Program-made: the position numbers and the translations under genes
Assembly: GCA_003116995.1 (NCBI GenBank)
Contig: BDSL01000015.1
Location: 372,001-436,000, forward strand
Direction: 5' to 3'
Origin: Yamagishiella unicocca
Taxonomy: Eukaryota; Chlorophyta; Chlorophyceae; Chlamydomonadales; Volvocaceae
Length of the DNA stretch: 64,000 nt
Part shown: piece after piece, positions 51,777-62,946 of the stretch
Layout of the letters: the number at the start of each line of letters is the position of its first letter
Numbering within the stretch: position 1 is the stretch's first letter
The notes under the pieces: generated by a model
Database searches by the model: none
Told to the model about the DNA's origin: nothing
Seen by the model: only the letters and a program-made list of their open reading frames with translations

Positions 51777-54224
51777 ATGAAGGCAGAAATGGACAGCCCG
51801 GCATTAGTGGCACTCACTCCTCCAAGGAACGTGAGGCAGTTCGCTCCGCTGACGCCCCAGCCCACTATGGACAAAAGGCTCAGACGGGACGAAGCTGTGG
51901 CGCCATCGGGCAACGACATTACCTCCTCGGCGGTCCTCGGGCGCCATGCTTCCCTTGACGTGCCCGCACAGATGCAATCCGAGATCTGCACCGCAGCCTC
52001 CGGAGGCAGCAGCAGGGTTTCGTCTTGCGGAAGTCCTGACATTTGCCGCAAGGGAAGCGGCAGCAGTGGCAGCAGCGGAAGCAGTAGCGGCGAGAGCAGC
52101 AGCAGCAGCAGCGACGTCCAAGCTTACGGGGTCAACAGCACCCCCACCAGCCCGCTGTACCCAGCGCTGGGCTCCCCGAAGAAAGCAGGCGCGGTGGCGG
52201 TGGCACCGCCTGCAGCTGGACTCACCAAGTGGCGCTCGATGCCCCTGGCGGAGTGTTTGGCACAGCCGGCAGCACCAACCTGGGTGCACACGAAGCGGGG
52301 CGCCGCTGCGCATAAGGCCCAGGCGGGCACGCGCCCCCTGCTTCCGAACGTGCCTTTCGAGGCTCGCATTCAGGTGCCGCCCACTTCAATGTCGCCGTAC
52401 AACGCCGCACCAAGGACCACTCCTCAGGACGACGCAACCCATGCGTTGCAGCACGTGACGTCACAGCCGGCGCTACGGAAGGCATCTACGTCAGCCGGCA
52501 AGACGGCGACGAGCCTGCGGTCCGGAGGCCCACCGCCGCCGCGGCCGTACACCGGGACCCTGACGTGCGCCTGCTGGGAGGCCGGTATCAGCGGCAACGC
52601 GCCGTGCAGCATCCCGCGGCTCTGCGGGCTCCGCACGATGATGCGCCAGGTGGGGCTCTTCCACGACCCGTTGGGGATCTTTCAGGACGCCGGGCTGGCA
52701 TCTGAAGGCGCGGCACCAGCTGTTGAGGAGGCCGACGACGCAGCAGCGCTCCTCCACGGCCAGCAGCCCAGGGGTGGCTCAGAATCCCCTGATGCTGGTG
52801 CTGGTGCCGCTGATGCCACAACACCGGTGATTCCAGACCAATCCATTGCTGGGCTCAGCACCAGCACAGAGGGGGCCTACTGGCAGGCAGCCTCGCCGAA
52901 CACGGACCTGGCGGCAGCGCCGGTTAGCCCCGTCGGCCAGCCTCGGCTGGGTGCTGGTCCATCACCCTTCCAGCAGGCTGAGGCGAGCGAAGGCTTGCTC
53001 GACGATCTGATGCTACCCTTGATGCCACAGCTGGGCGGCATTGGAGCGGGTGTGGCGATCAATAGACTGCGGCTCAGTGGGCGCGTGGCGTCACGCGGCT
53101 CGGCCAAACCTCAATCCCCTAAACCCAGGTGCGAGCAACCAAGCTCCTTACGGGGTTGGCGGTCTGGCAGGTTGATTCGTGGGCAAGCGAACTAGCGCTT
53201 CGACCACTGTGGGGGGACTGTTGCTGGCCCTCCGCTGATGAGCTACCACAGCTGTAGTTGGCACCAGTCCGTGAGACCCATGTGTGCTGCCGGTGTTGCA
53301 GCTGCTGCGCCAAGGCGCGACCTGACGTGAGTTGCAGTGTTGCCTCTGGCACCTTGCGCTGTCCCCGCAGGGAGCAGCTGGAGGAAGAGCCGCAGTCCTG
53401 CAGCGACGCGGGAGAGTCGCCGCTGAGCACCCAGACCGACTCGTCTCCGCAGGCGCCCGTGACGCCGCAGCAGTCCTACAAGGAGCGAGATCACCCCTCA
53501 GCTCATGACTCCGAGTCATGCAGCATCAGGCGGCCTGTGCCGCAGCTGTCGGGTGCAGCGAGCAGCCCCGCACGTACCGCTCCCTGGGGGTCTCCAGAAG
53601 CCGAGGATAGGCGACAGGACGCATGCGCGGCCGTGGTGGCGAAAGCGCCGGCGTCTTCACCCATGGCGAAGGCGTTGCAGGCGGTGGTCGTGGTGGTGAT
53701 GGCGGGTGATGAGAATATGGGTGAGGAGGTGACGGCGGCGGTCATGGCGGCGGCGGCAGCCCAGCAGGCGGCACCCAAGATCGTCGCGTACGGACCGTAC
53801 ACGCCGCCCTCGTTGACTCACGTGGCTCCGGAGCCGCCGCCGGGTGGCAACGCAAGCTGGTGGGTGTTTTTTGCTGTTCCGTGTCTTAAGTCTGCGTGGT
53901 TTGCGCCCTAAGGGGAGTCGAAACGTGGGGCCTGGAAACCTGGGGCCTGGTGGGCTGGGATCTCTCCCGCCTCCCTCCTCCTTTCCACCACCTCCCAAGA
54001 CGCCATCCTCCTGCCCCTCCTCCCGCCTCCCTCCCTTGCGGCCTATCCGCGTCTGTCCTGGATGCTGGCCCCCCAGGGAGGTGGCCAGCAAGGCTGACGC
54101 TGCGAGCAACAACGACGGCGACGGCAATGGCGACGAGGACTCCGACAACGAGCTGATGCTTCCTGCAATGCCGGCCATATGCACACCGTTCCCGCGCTCA
54201 CGCAGTTTGCGGTTACACGCGTGA
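51777..54224 (+). CDS. Ser-rich protein, possible distant relative of the 38-46 kb paralogues
   Basis: Exons 51777-53128, 53371-53859, 54077-54224; junctions AG|G (Arg) and TG|G (Trp) keep frame; 662 aa from ATG 51777. The frame stays open upstream to a possible acceptor before 51759, so a 5' exon may be missing. Visible parts: LVALTPPRNVRQFAPLTPQP near the N terminus; a long Ser/Gly run about residues 95-120; a Pro/Ala-rich middle; a Cys-containing segment (TCACWEAGISGNAPCS) followed by LRTMMRQVGLFHDPLGIF; EQLEEEPQSCSDAGESPLST; an Ala/Val helix-like stretch; and an acidic Asn/Asp-rich end with LMLPAMPAICTPFPRSRSLR. The Cys segment followed by a short R-Q-x-G-L helix recalls CACSC...GCSISALAMTRLLIRQLGLI of the paralogue pair, but the match is weak. 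Function unknown. Confidence 0.7.
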
Positions 54225-56227
54225 AGAGGATACGGCTTCCCCCGTCCACCGGCCAGGAAGCCAAAATAACCTGCGAAACCTGCGACAACCACATCACGGC
54301 GGTGGAATGCCGTCGAGGATTGGATGCTGGCATTTCGTGGACCGGGCGGACTCCCGCAGGCGCCGTGTCCGCGTCCCCTATCGCCTGACAGCCGGTGCAG
54401 TGGGGAGGTGCAGCATCAAAGTCACGCGCTGCGAAGCGCGTCGAGTTGGCCAGTGACCTTGTATCGAGATTGCGTACCTGGGCTGTGACTCATTTCGTAC
54501 TTTGGGACCTAGAGTACTGGCACAGTGCAGGATCTCTCAATCTCAGGGTGCTATGTACGGCCCCAGTCAAGGCTGCCTAGCGCTTAACCCCAATCGCCCT
54601 GAAGACCAGCTTTTGAGAGCTGCAGGAGAGTTCTTTTCGACGCGGGGTGTGGGGTGTGGCGCCAGTGAGTGTGTGAGCCGAAGTCCGCATTAGTGGCACG
54701 CAGTATGGCGCAAAGCATGCGGCGTTGCGTAATGCTGTGGTGTCCAGCGTGCTAGGTACGTCCTCGTTGGGGCGCGGAGAGAACTCCAGGCTGATGTAGC
54801 TAGGTAGGTGAGAGCTGTGGGCTGGGGACTACACATCCTAGGCGTGGAGGCAACGCGCGCGTTGATGGTCTCTGCAGGTCCGAAAGCGCGCTTCAGTATC
54901 GGTGCCAAAACAGTCTTGCAAAGGGCGAGTTCGGTTTGTACGGCAGGGTTTTAGGATTAATGGCGTCGGCCACCACACTTAGCGCTAAGGTCGTTGCGGG
55001 CGTATCCGGCAGGAGTAAGACTATTTTTATATGCGTACCTAAAAGCGAGTACTCTTCACTGCGAGTCTGGGATTGGAACGCGGTCTCGACGCAAGGCGCG
55101 GCTCACGGGTCGCGGTTACCAGTGCCTTCGCACCTCCTTGAGCCCAGACGCGCCAATCGACTCTTTTAATAGTCCGATATGGGCCATTCGGCCCAATCGA
55201 CGTGTGCGCTAGCCGATTCGGATCGTCTTGAGTGATGACTGACCTGACGACACGCGTCCGCACACGGCAAGCCGTTCGTGCTCTTTGGGTCAGCCCGAGC
55301 CGTACAGGTTCGCGGTTACGACTCGACTCTCGGATCTCCCGCGGGTGATCCGTCTGTCTAGAAATAGCTGTCGTGGTCGCGAGGTTGCACTTTGATGGTG
55401 GACTACTCGCTGGGGTCTTGTCGTAATGACGTTGCTGATGGTGGGTGCAACCGGTCCCTCTTTAGGTCGCATCCATGTTTCCGTGAGTTCGTCGCGAGTC
55501 CGTGCGACAAGCCGGCAGTCTTCGCCTGACCTGGAGTTGGGCGCCGGCTGCGACGCGCGTCGAGGGGGTCGATGCTAGGTCGCGTTGCTACGACGCTGCT
55601 GTGGCGGTGATGAGTGCGCACTGTTTGATGTCTGTCCAATTTGCCGTGTGCTGTGCCGCGCCCCGAGCGGCATGGCTCCTCTCCTGGAGGACCGCCTCCA
55701 CAGCTTTGCCGCGGGGTCCTTGCTCGGCTACAGCCACTTTTGCCACCACAGAGTGCGCAATCTCCATAGACGGTTTGCGGCAATAACATGTCCTGGTTTC
55801 GGAAGTCGTGTTGTGCTGACAGGTTAGGTCTCCACAGGCGCCGGCCGTTATCAAACGAGTCCCTTGCCGCAATGATAGGGTTTTAGAGTTTGAGGGCCTA
55901 GCACGTGCGAAGGAGAGACAGTTGTCGGAGTTGGCGTGTCGCAGCCGAGTGTCGTTCAATAGGGCGCCTACAGGTATTAGTTAATGGGCTGTACTCCCGC
56001 TGCTGGATCGACAAGACGCGACGGCCCGTTGCGTTTGAGAGGCGCCGCACGAGCGCCCTAATGTCTCGATCCACGCACGCGCCAAAGTGTTGTGGGCGCT
56101 ATGGCCCTACCTTCAACCGGCTTTTCGGTGTCGTAGGTTGAAAGAGCCTTGAATTAAGCGTGTCGAGGGGAGCGGAGGGTCAGTGCTTGTGTGAGCCGTC
56201 CGGGAAGAGGCCTGCTACCTCCGGCTT

Positions 56228-56257
56228 GCTTTCCCCTTGCCTGGACGAGGGGAAAGC
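56228..56257. repeat. perfect 10-bp inverted repeat, 10-nt loop
   Basis: Arms GCTTTCCCCT (56228-56237) and AGGGGAAAGC (56248-56257). No T-run or gene end is associated, so its role is unknown. Confidence 0.8.
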
Positions 56258-57486
56258 CCAGCTGCTGTTGGCCTTGGTGGCGGCTGTTGTTGGCTGATAC
56301 GGGGGCCTAAACGCCACTCGTGAGTGTCTTTGCTGTGGTGCGCGATAGAATTAGGTCAATTTTGCTGTAGGCGAGCGTGGATGCTTAACGCCCCCCCTGC
56401 CAGACACGCCCTTCTAGCTGTGCCTTTTCCAAGGCAAGCGCGATTCAAACTCCTGTCACAGCAGGTTAATTATTGATGTAGAGCTCGCCGTGATTGTCGA
56501 AGGACCTGCAGTATGAGTTTAGGTGGTCGTCAGGTTGTTAAGTAGCGGCAGGACGGAGCTCCATCCCATCGGCGCTAAGGGTTGCTTAGTGCGACGGAAG
56601 CAAATGGGCGACCAGTTGGGTATTGTATTTATTTACGCCCAATTGCATGTTGGCTCCGCATGTTCATACTCCATAGCAGTTTCATGTGTAGTGTGTCTTA
56701 GCATGGCCTAGAACGCTGCTCCAAATTAGCAAGCTGGGCATTTTTACGCTCAGTTGGCCTGCTAGGCACTTGCTTCACATGAACACCAACATACACTCCG
56801 GCTTGCTTCAGGAGGCTCTCGTGGCCCAGTGTTTACGCATCACGAACATTGCTGGCAACGCCCGCACGTTTTGGGTGTTGGCTCACCGTGAGAGAGTGAG
56901 TTGCCGCAGTGATGTGAGATTTAAGAAAACCTTTCTGAAACCTTTTATAGTTGCTTTGTCCCTGCGTTAACGGTGTTAACGGCACAATTTGACTGCTTTT
57001 TTTTTGGTGTACGGCGTCGTACCCATGCTTCTTGAGGAGGGATCTTTTGGGGCCAAGTTGAGCGGGCCCGACTTTGCCCTCACACCGGTGGCGGAATTCC
57101 TTGCGCGATTGCACGCTGCGCCGCGAGCCTCAGCCGGGGTGGTTGTGGAATGCGTCGTAACGCGTTGTTATGTGAGCAGGTGTGTTGCCAAATGAGATAT
57201 GGGAGAAGCGCGCGTGGAGTGATTCGCGCTCTGGCTTTACTAGCACGTCCGCTCGCCAGACCGCCGCCCGGTTCCACCAATTCTCGGAACGCAGTCCCGT
57301 GCAAATCTTCCGCAGCGCTGCTGGAGCCTGTCGTCGTACCTCGCCAGCTGAATAACGAATAACGCCAGCCTGCGTCGCGTTTTCAGCACGCCGCTGGCAC
57401 CGTAGATTGAAGCCAGCTGCCTTTTTGATCCGGACCGACCCGTGGTTGTTCAGCTGAACGTGCCCCATCGTACTACCAGTCCATAT

Positions 57487-57491
57487 TTACA
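57487..57491 (-). terminator. candidate poly(A) signal TGTAA of the copper transporter gene
   Basis: Minus-strand TGTAA about 670 nt past the stop at 58155. Confidence 0.4.
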
Positions 57492-58154
57492 GCAGACTTC
57501 ACGCAGCGACCACACCCACATCTTGGGTGAGGCTGCACGCCGGAACATGTTCCTTATTTGCTCCGGAACCCAGTTATGTCCGCGTGTCTAGGGACCACCG
57601 TCCCTGCCATTCGTTAGGTGACCCGCGCTCCAAAGCCATACATATGCATGCGTCCCCATATGCCACAACCGTGGATGCCGTTTCAAGTTGCCACTCCAAG
57701 CGAGTGGGTGCTGTTCTGAGATCACGGCTCCTAGGGGTCGTCCATCCGCACATACGCCCATCCCTGACACCGCGTCTATGGGCTCAGTCCCAACATTGGT
57801 ACTCGCACAAGCTCCTGCTACTGTCGTACCTTGCCCCGCACATGAAATTCAAATCGTTCGTTTAACAGTACGATAGAAGGAGTACGCGGTACTGCGCCCA
57901 TCCTCTAGCCTAGCTAGCTACAGCGTCCTGTTCTAGTGGATCCACGCAACGCATTGGTCCACAGAAACCACCAGTCTACCCAGCAACTACCTTCAAGCAT
58001 CCAGTACCTTGCATGCAGTGTCAAAATGTCAAAATCTGAACGCGACAACGCGTCGCACCGCCGCCGCAATACCGCACCGCCCTTTGGGGTTCCGACTTAG
58101 TACCCAGTACCCACCCACCCCACACCGCTAAGTCGCGGCCCTTTTTCCACGCCT

Positions 58155-61100
58155 TCACTCCCGAGTGTGTCCATCACCGTTGGGTTGCGGCTTCTTGCCG
58201 TTCGTAGCCGCCTCGGCATACCCATTAGCTCCGTTCGCACCATAAAGACCATTGGCTCCATTAGCTCCATTAGCTCCGTTGGCTCCATTAGCTCCGTTGG
58301 CCTTCACCACCGGGACGTCCACTCCGCAACACATCTCCGGGTCAGTCGCGAAGATGGCGGCTGCGCCGTTGCCGCGGCCGATGTGGCGCTGGTAGTTCTC
58401 CTTCAGGTGGCCCAGCAGCAGCGTGCCCATTCCGTAGCCCAGCACAACCGCCGCGAAGTAGACGCCGTTGAAGGTCATGGCGACCAGCATGGTGAACAGG
58501 TCGAGGGTGGTGATGAACACTGCGCGGAGGGGGGCATGGAGGCCGGGGCACGGCGGGCAGGGGGTTAGGAGTGTGGCGCGGTCAGGCAACAGGGAGCGAA
58601 CCGCGCGCCACACACGTGCGAGGGTCGGTAGGGGAGGGATGAACGTGATACCCGGGTCCATCGCGCACAGATGCCCCCAGAGGGCAGAGCTGCAGTTGCA
58701 AGCTGAGCTGAGCTTTGCTTGTGGTGAGGGGCGACGAGTTTGTTTGGGATGGCCAGGGGCAGAGTCCCCGAGGGGTGCCTTGGAGGGTGCTCCGGGGAGC
58801 AAACCGGGCCAACGGCATCAACACGATGCGGGAGGTAAGGCAGGCCGAGACCAAGCATATGTAGGAGCGTGCGCAAACAGCACAATGCGCCCCACGCCGC
58901 GCAGCTGCAAATGACATACGTGTAAGGAATGCGGACACGACGTTCAGTAGCGCTTGGCCTCCGTTGGGCAGCCACCACGGCTCTGCCAGGTGAGGTGCAG
59001 GCGCCAGGCGGCCAAGGCGGCCCGCCCCTGCCGCAGCCACCAGCAGAAACTGGCCAGTGCGCAGTGCCACGGACACGAAGCCCATCGCCGAGATGGCAAT
59101 GAAGCTGCCCGCCGCTTGACCTGCGGAAGGAAGGCGGCAGGAAGGGAAGAAGAAGCAGGAGATGTTCGGGAGCGTACACCCTAAAAACCCTAAGCGGGCA
59201 ACGGAGCTACCAGGTGAAAGAAGCGCCCTAACAGGCAACACGGAAACCGACGCGGAGCCCGGGAACGAGGAGGATACCGGTACGGTCAGGGGGGGGGGTC
59301 ACGGTTGGGTCTCCAGCGCGCTGCAACTCCTTTCACCACAGCCTCCGGGGCCGCTGTCCTGGTGACGACCCGCGGGTCGCGTGTGGCGCTGTATCGAGGG
59401 CGCATGCGAGGCGGTACGAGCGGCCCGTGTGTCCGTTCTCCTATGGTGCGTCCGCCCTGCCTGACTCGCCGTGCTAGCTGGGGGTTGGTGCCCGGCCCGG
59501 GCCTTTCCTTCCGAGCCTTTGAGCCAGGGCCAGGGGTGCGAGGCGGCGCCGCCATGCCGAAGACCGCCGCTGCCGCCGCTGCCACCTACCGGTCGTTTTG
59601 GGCAGCCAGCTCCTGAACAGCAGTATCTCCTGCGTGCGCTGATGAAAGAACATGAGCATGGGGGGGATGCTGGAGGACGAGCTGCCGCCGTACGCGTCGG
59701 CGCCCGCGCAAAAGTGGCTCAGGCTGCTGCCCCCGTCCGCCTCCCAGAGGGCCGCCGCCTGGCACCACTGGGCGTACACGTCGCAGCCGTCCATGTACGG
59801 CATGTCCGTACACATGCTGGACATGGCGCCGATGTAGTCGGCGCAGGAGCCCTGTGGGGGGAGCCGTCCGGCGGCGGTGGTGTGTGTAGGTGGGTTTAGG
59901 AGATTCATGCTGTTGCCTGTGGCTCTTGGTACACCAAATACACCAAACCAAAGGGTTTCAATCTTCCAAAAGCGACGGCTCATATGGTCCAACGGATAAA
60001 TCGGATTCGCACGGCAATGCCATACCTGTTTGCATGTGTCGCACTGATCCATCTGCATGCTGCCGCACATGGCGCTGACTGCCGCGGTGGCCTCCTTGGT
60101 GCTGGGCAGCCTGCAGCAGCAGCAGCAGCGGCGGCAGCGGCAGGAACAACGTCATCACCGTCATCAGCAGCGACTGCAGCACCAGGGACGTCAACGGCAT
60201 TAACTACCATCACCCTGCCGTACAAGGTTTCGGCCCCTCCTGGCCCTGCACACCGATACTGCCCCTTGCGCTCCCCCCAGCCGCACGAAGAGCTTTCGGC
60301 CCAGATGAGCTCAACGGCCCAGATGAGCTCAACGGCCCAGATGAGCTCAACGGCCCAGCAGCACTGAGCCGCACCACCGACCAGGAGCCGCACCTCCCAG
60401 CTACCCCCCCGGCCTCACCCGGGGATGACAGGGTAGTCCCGGCACTGCCGTACGGCGGTGTCGGCCCTGCAGAGCGTCTTGTACGGCCGGCAGTCCGACA
60501 TGCCGGGCATGTCAACGCATAAGGTGGCCAGGAGGGTCATGGGGCGGCAGAAGTCGCCGGTGACGACGCCGGCCTGCGGGGGCGGAAGGGGTTTGTGCGG
60601 GGAGGCGAGGGGAAACATGGTTGGAAAGACACGTTGAGCGTGCCGTTGCGCTGAATGTGCCCCCCGAAGCTTGCCCCGGCAGCAGAAAATCAAAAGACGG
60701 AAGGAAGGCACACATCTCAACGGAACGCGCGGTTGCCGGTTGGGAGTCGTTACTCGCCGTCCCGTGGTTGGCGGCCCTGCCCTGCCACAGAAGTAGCGAT
60801 GCCGCCGTGCCGGCGCCCGATCAGGCCCCTCACCTGGCACGCCGTCCGGATCGTGCAGCCCGGCATGTACGGCATCGAGGTGCACAGCGAGTCCAGGTCG
60901 GCGGCGACGCTGGCGGCGGGGTACTCGTAGGAGGCGCACTCGGGCAGGGAGGAGTTGGCGACGCATGGAGGCATGGCGGGGGGCGGCATGACCCCCTGGT
61001 ATGAGGGGAGTGGTTGGCCGGGCGGAAGGGGGCTGGGCGGAGGAGGCGAGGGAGGAGGGGGCGCGGGAGGAGGGGGAGCGGGAGGAGGCGGGCTGGGCGG

Positions 61101-62946
61101 CGGCGGGCTGGGAGGAGGGGGAGTGGGCGGCGGCGGGCTGGGCGGCGGCGGGCTGGGCGGCGGCGGGCTGGGAGGAGCTGAAGTGTTCTTGCCTCCCACG
61201 TCAATGGTGGCCAGCTGAGGAGGCGGGCTGGGCGGAAGGGGACTGGGCGGCGGCGGGCTGGGTGGAGGCGGGCTGGGCGGAGGCGGGCTGGGTGGAGGCG
61301 GGCTGGGTGGAGGCGGCGCGGGCGGAGAGGGGCTGGGTGGGTGCGGGACGGGAGAAGGCGGGTCCGGCGGAGGCGACGGGGGCCGCGGCGGCGCGACCAC
61401 GCGCTCCCTGGACGCGTCCTCCAAGCACAGGAAGGCAGCCGCGTTACCGTTCGGCGCCGCCTCAGTAATGAAGCAGAACGTCGTCCACGGTCTGCAATGG
61501 CCCATTTCCATGCTGTAGCAGCCCTGGCTGTACGACACTGCACGGCAAAGGTGAGGGTGCGGAGGGGTGAACCCCAGGGTCCAGGGTGGGTGTGGTTCAG
61601 GGCGCTGAGAGCGGGGGCGGCACTGACGCTGCACGGTATAATTACACACACACTGGCAGACGCCCCAATGTTGCAAGGACTAAGGGGGGAGGCAGCCTTC
61701 CAGCCGAAACGCGTCCCGCGCCGGCGGAGGTGCTGCTTCTGTGGACTGACTCAGTTGCTGACGTGGCAGGCTGAGGTCTCCCCTTTTGGGTGAGAAAAAC
61801 TGCCGTCGTAAACCCTTAACTACAAAGGGACACGATGGAGCGGACTCTCAGGTCGAGCAGGAGGAGGCTGCTCTCCTTAGGGCAAGGGCAGGGTAGCTGC
61901 CCTGGGCCAACGTCAGGCCCGGTCATGATGTAAAACGCACACACACATAAATACATATACACACATGCACACATGGCTCAGCTCAGCATACTTAAAACAC
62001 CCAGGATATGCGAATGTCGCCCACTTGCTGTGTGCGCGTCTTGGTTTACGAGGCAAACCGACGAAACCCTGCTGGTTTCCTGCTTGGTTACTGCATCCAG
62101 GGGGACGCCGGCTGATATTCCCGTTGTTTACTTGCATTTTTTCCATCCACACACGCGGTCCGTTTCGGCCCGCTCCGAGACCCACCCAGTGGATCCGGAC
62201 ACGAGGCACGCGTGCAGGTGTTGCAGCCCAGCATGGAGGTGTCACTTGGATCCATGTCGTCACAGGCACCAATGTGCAGGAGCTTGATGTACGATGTGCT
62301 GTTAAGGCCGCCGTACGGCCTCAGACAGCTCCGGAACTGAGCTTCGCTGGTGTAAGACGATTGGAGCCTGCACCGGGCGGACGCGGCGCCGAGGGTGGAG
62401 GGCGTCAAGAGTGAGCTCCTGTCGCAGCGGGTTGTGCAGGTGGCATTGCGGATCCCACTCCGGAGGGCTTCAGTCCAGTCCAGTAGCAGCTTAAAGCTGG
62501 CGACAGCTGCGGTCCAAGTCCAAGTGCGAGTTGGGAAGGCCGACCGACCGTCTGCTGTAACGCGACCCTTGGTTCCACCCAGTGCTAGCTGACTATGGCA
62601 ATGCCGCTGTTTCTTTGTGTGCCTGGAAGCTACGCTGCCTTACTTACTGGTTACAAAGGCTCATGGATGACACTATAGACGTGTCGTCGCTGCATAAACT
62701 GCTTGCAATTCGCCACGTCTCGCAGAGTGATGGGTAGATCGCTGGAGTGGAACCACCGTTTTTGCAAAGCCTATACATGCTGCATCCAATGGCATTGAGC
62801 GCCGGCGCGTTGCTGCAAATCGTTTCGAGCGTTGAATGGAAGACGACGGGCGGAGCTGGGCAGTTCTGGCCCATGGCGGAGACGAGAAAAGCTACCATTA
62901 TCAAGACATATACCCGTAGCCGCGGCATCGGGCAACTTCGCTCCAT
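58155..62946 (-). CDS. CTR: CTR/COPT-type copper transporter with Cys-Met ectodomain
   Basis: Plasma-membrane Cu(I) uptake transporter by family. Eight exons on the minus strand: 62946-62648, 62496-62186, 61537-60834, 60573-60419, 60110-60026, 59851-59590, 59120-58920, 58519-58155; all phases agree; 793 aa. Residues 1-25 form a signal peptide (MERSCPMPRLRVYVLIMVAF, then LVSAMGQ). The ectodomain is Cys-rich and holds Cys-Met motifs of the CxxMxxMxxC-x5/6-C type: CTSMPYMPGCTIRTAC, CVDMPGMSDCRPYKTLC and CTDMPYMDGCDVYAQWC, plus variants CYSMEMGHC and CGSMQMDQC. A Pro-rich (PPSPPPP) stretch of about 130 residues lies between them. The CTR core follows: PPMLMFFHQRTQEILLF, RSWLPKTTG, TM1 (AAGSFIAISAMGFVSVALR), TM2 with MxxxM (LFTMLVAMTFN) and TM3 with GxxxG (GYGMGTLLLG). 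The tail has CCGVD and NGA repeats. Chlamydomonas CTR1 and CTR2 are the known proteins with this motif; I cannot say which CTR this is. Four GTAC cores lie upstream. Confidence 0.95.
58236..58310 (-). repeat. Asn-Gly-Ala coding repeat in transporter tail
   Basis: Repeated GGAGC(C/T)AA(C/T) units encode ANGANGANG in the predicted cytosolic tail after TM3. Confidence 0.85.
60301..60354 (+). repeat. 18-bp tandem repeat, 3 exact copies
   Basis: Three copies of CCAGATGAGCTCAACGGC in the transporter intron 60418-60111. Confidence 0.95.
60980..61400 (-). repeat. Pro-rich (PPSPPPP) coding repeats, HRGP-like
   Basis: Exon 3 of the transporter encodes two blocks of SPPPP units split by a short non-repetitive segment (QLATIDVGGKNTSA). 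This composition is typical of hydroxyproline-rich volvocine cell-wall and extracellular-matrix glycoproteins. Confidence 0.9.

Larger units (their letters stand above)
54225..58154. other. intergenic region, no gene seen
   Basis: Nearly 4 kb between two convergent genes with no credible exon. A 10-bp-stem hairpin lies at 56228-56257, and a minus-strand TGTAA at 57491-57487 may end the copper transporter transcript. Confidence 0.55.

Noticed and set aside
54225..58154. Search for a transposon or virus-like remnant in the long non-coding gap
   Set aside because: No reverse transcriptase, integrase or transposase motif, no long terminal repeats, and no terminal inverted repeats that I could see; only a short hairpin.
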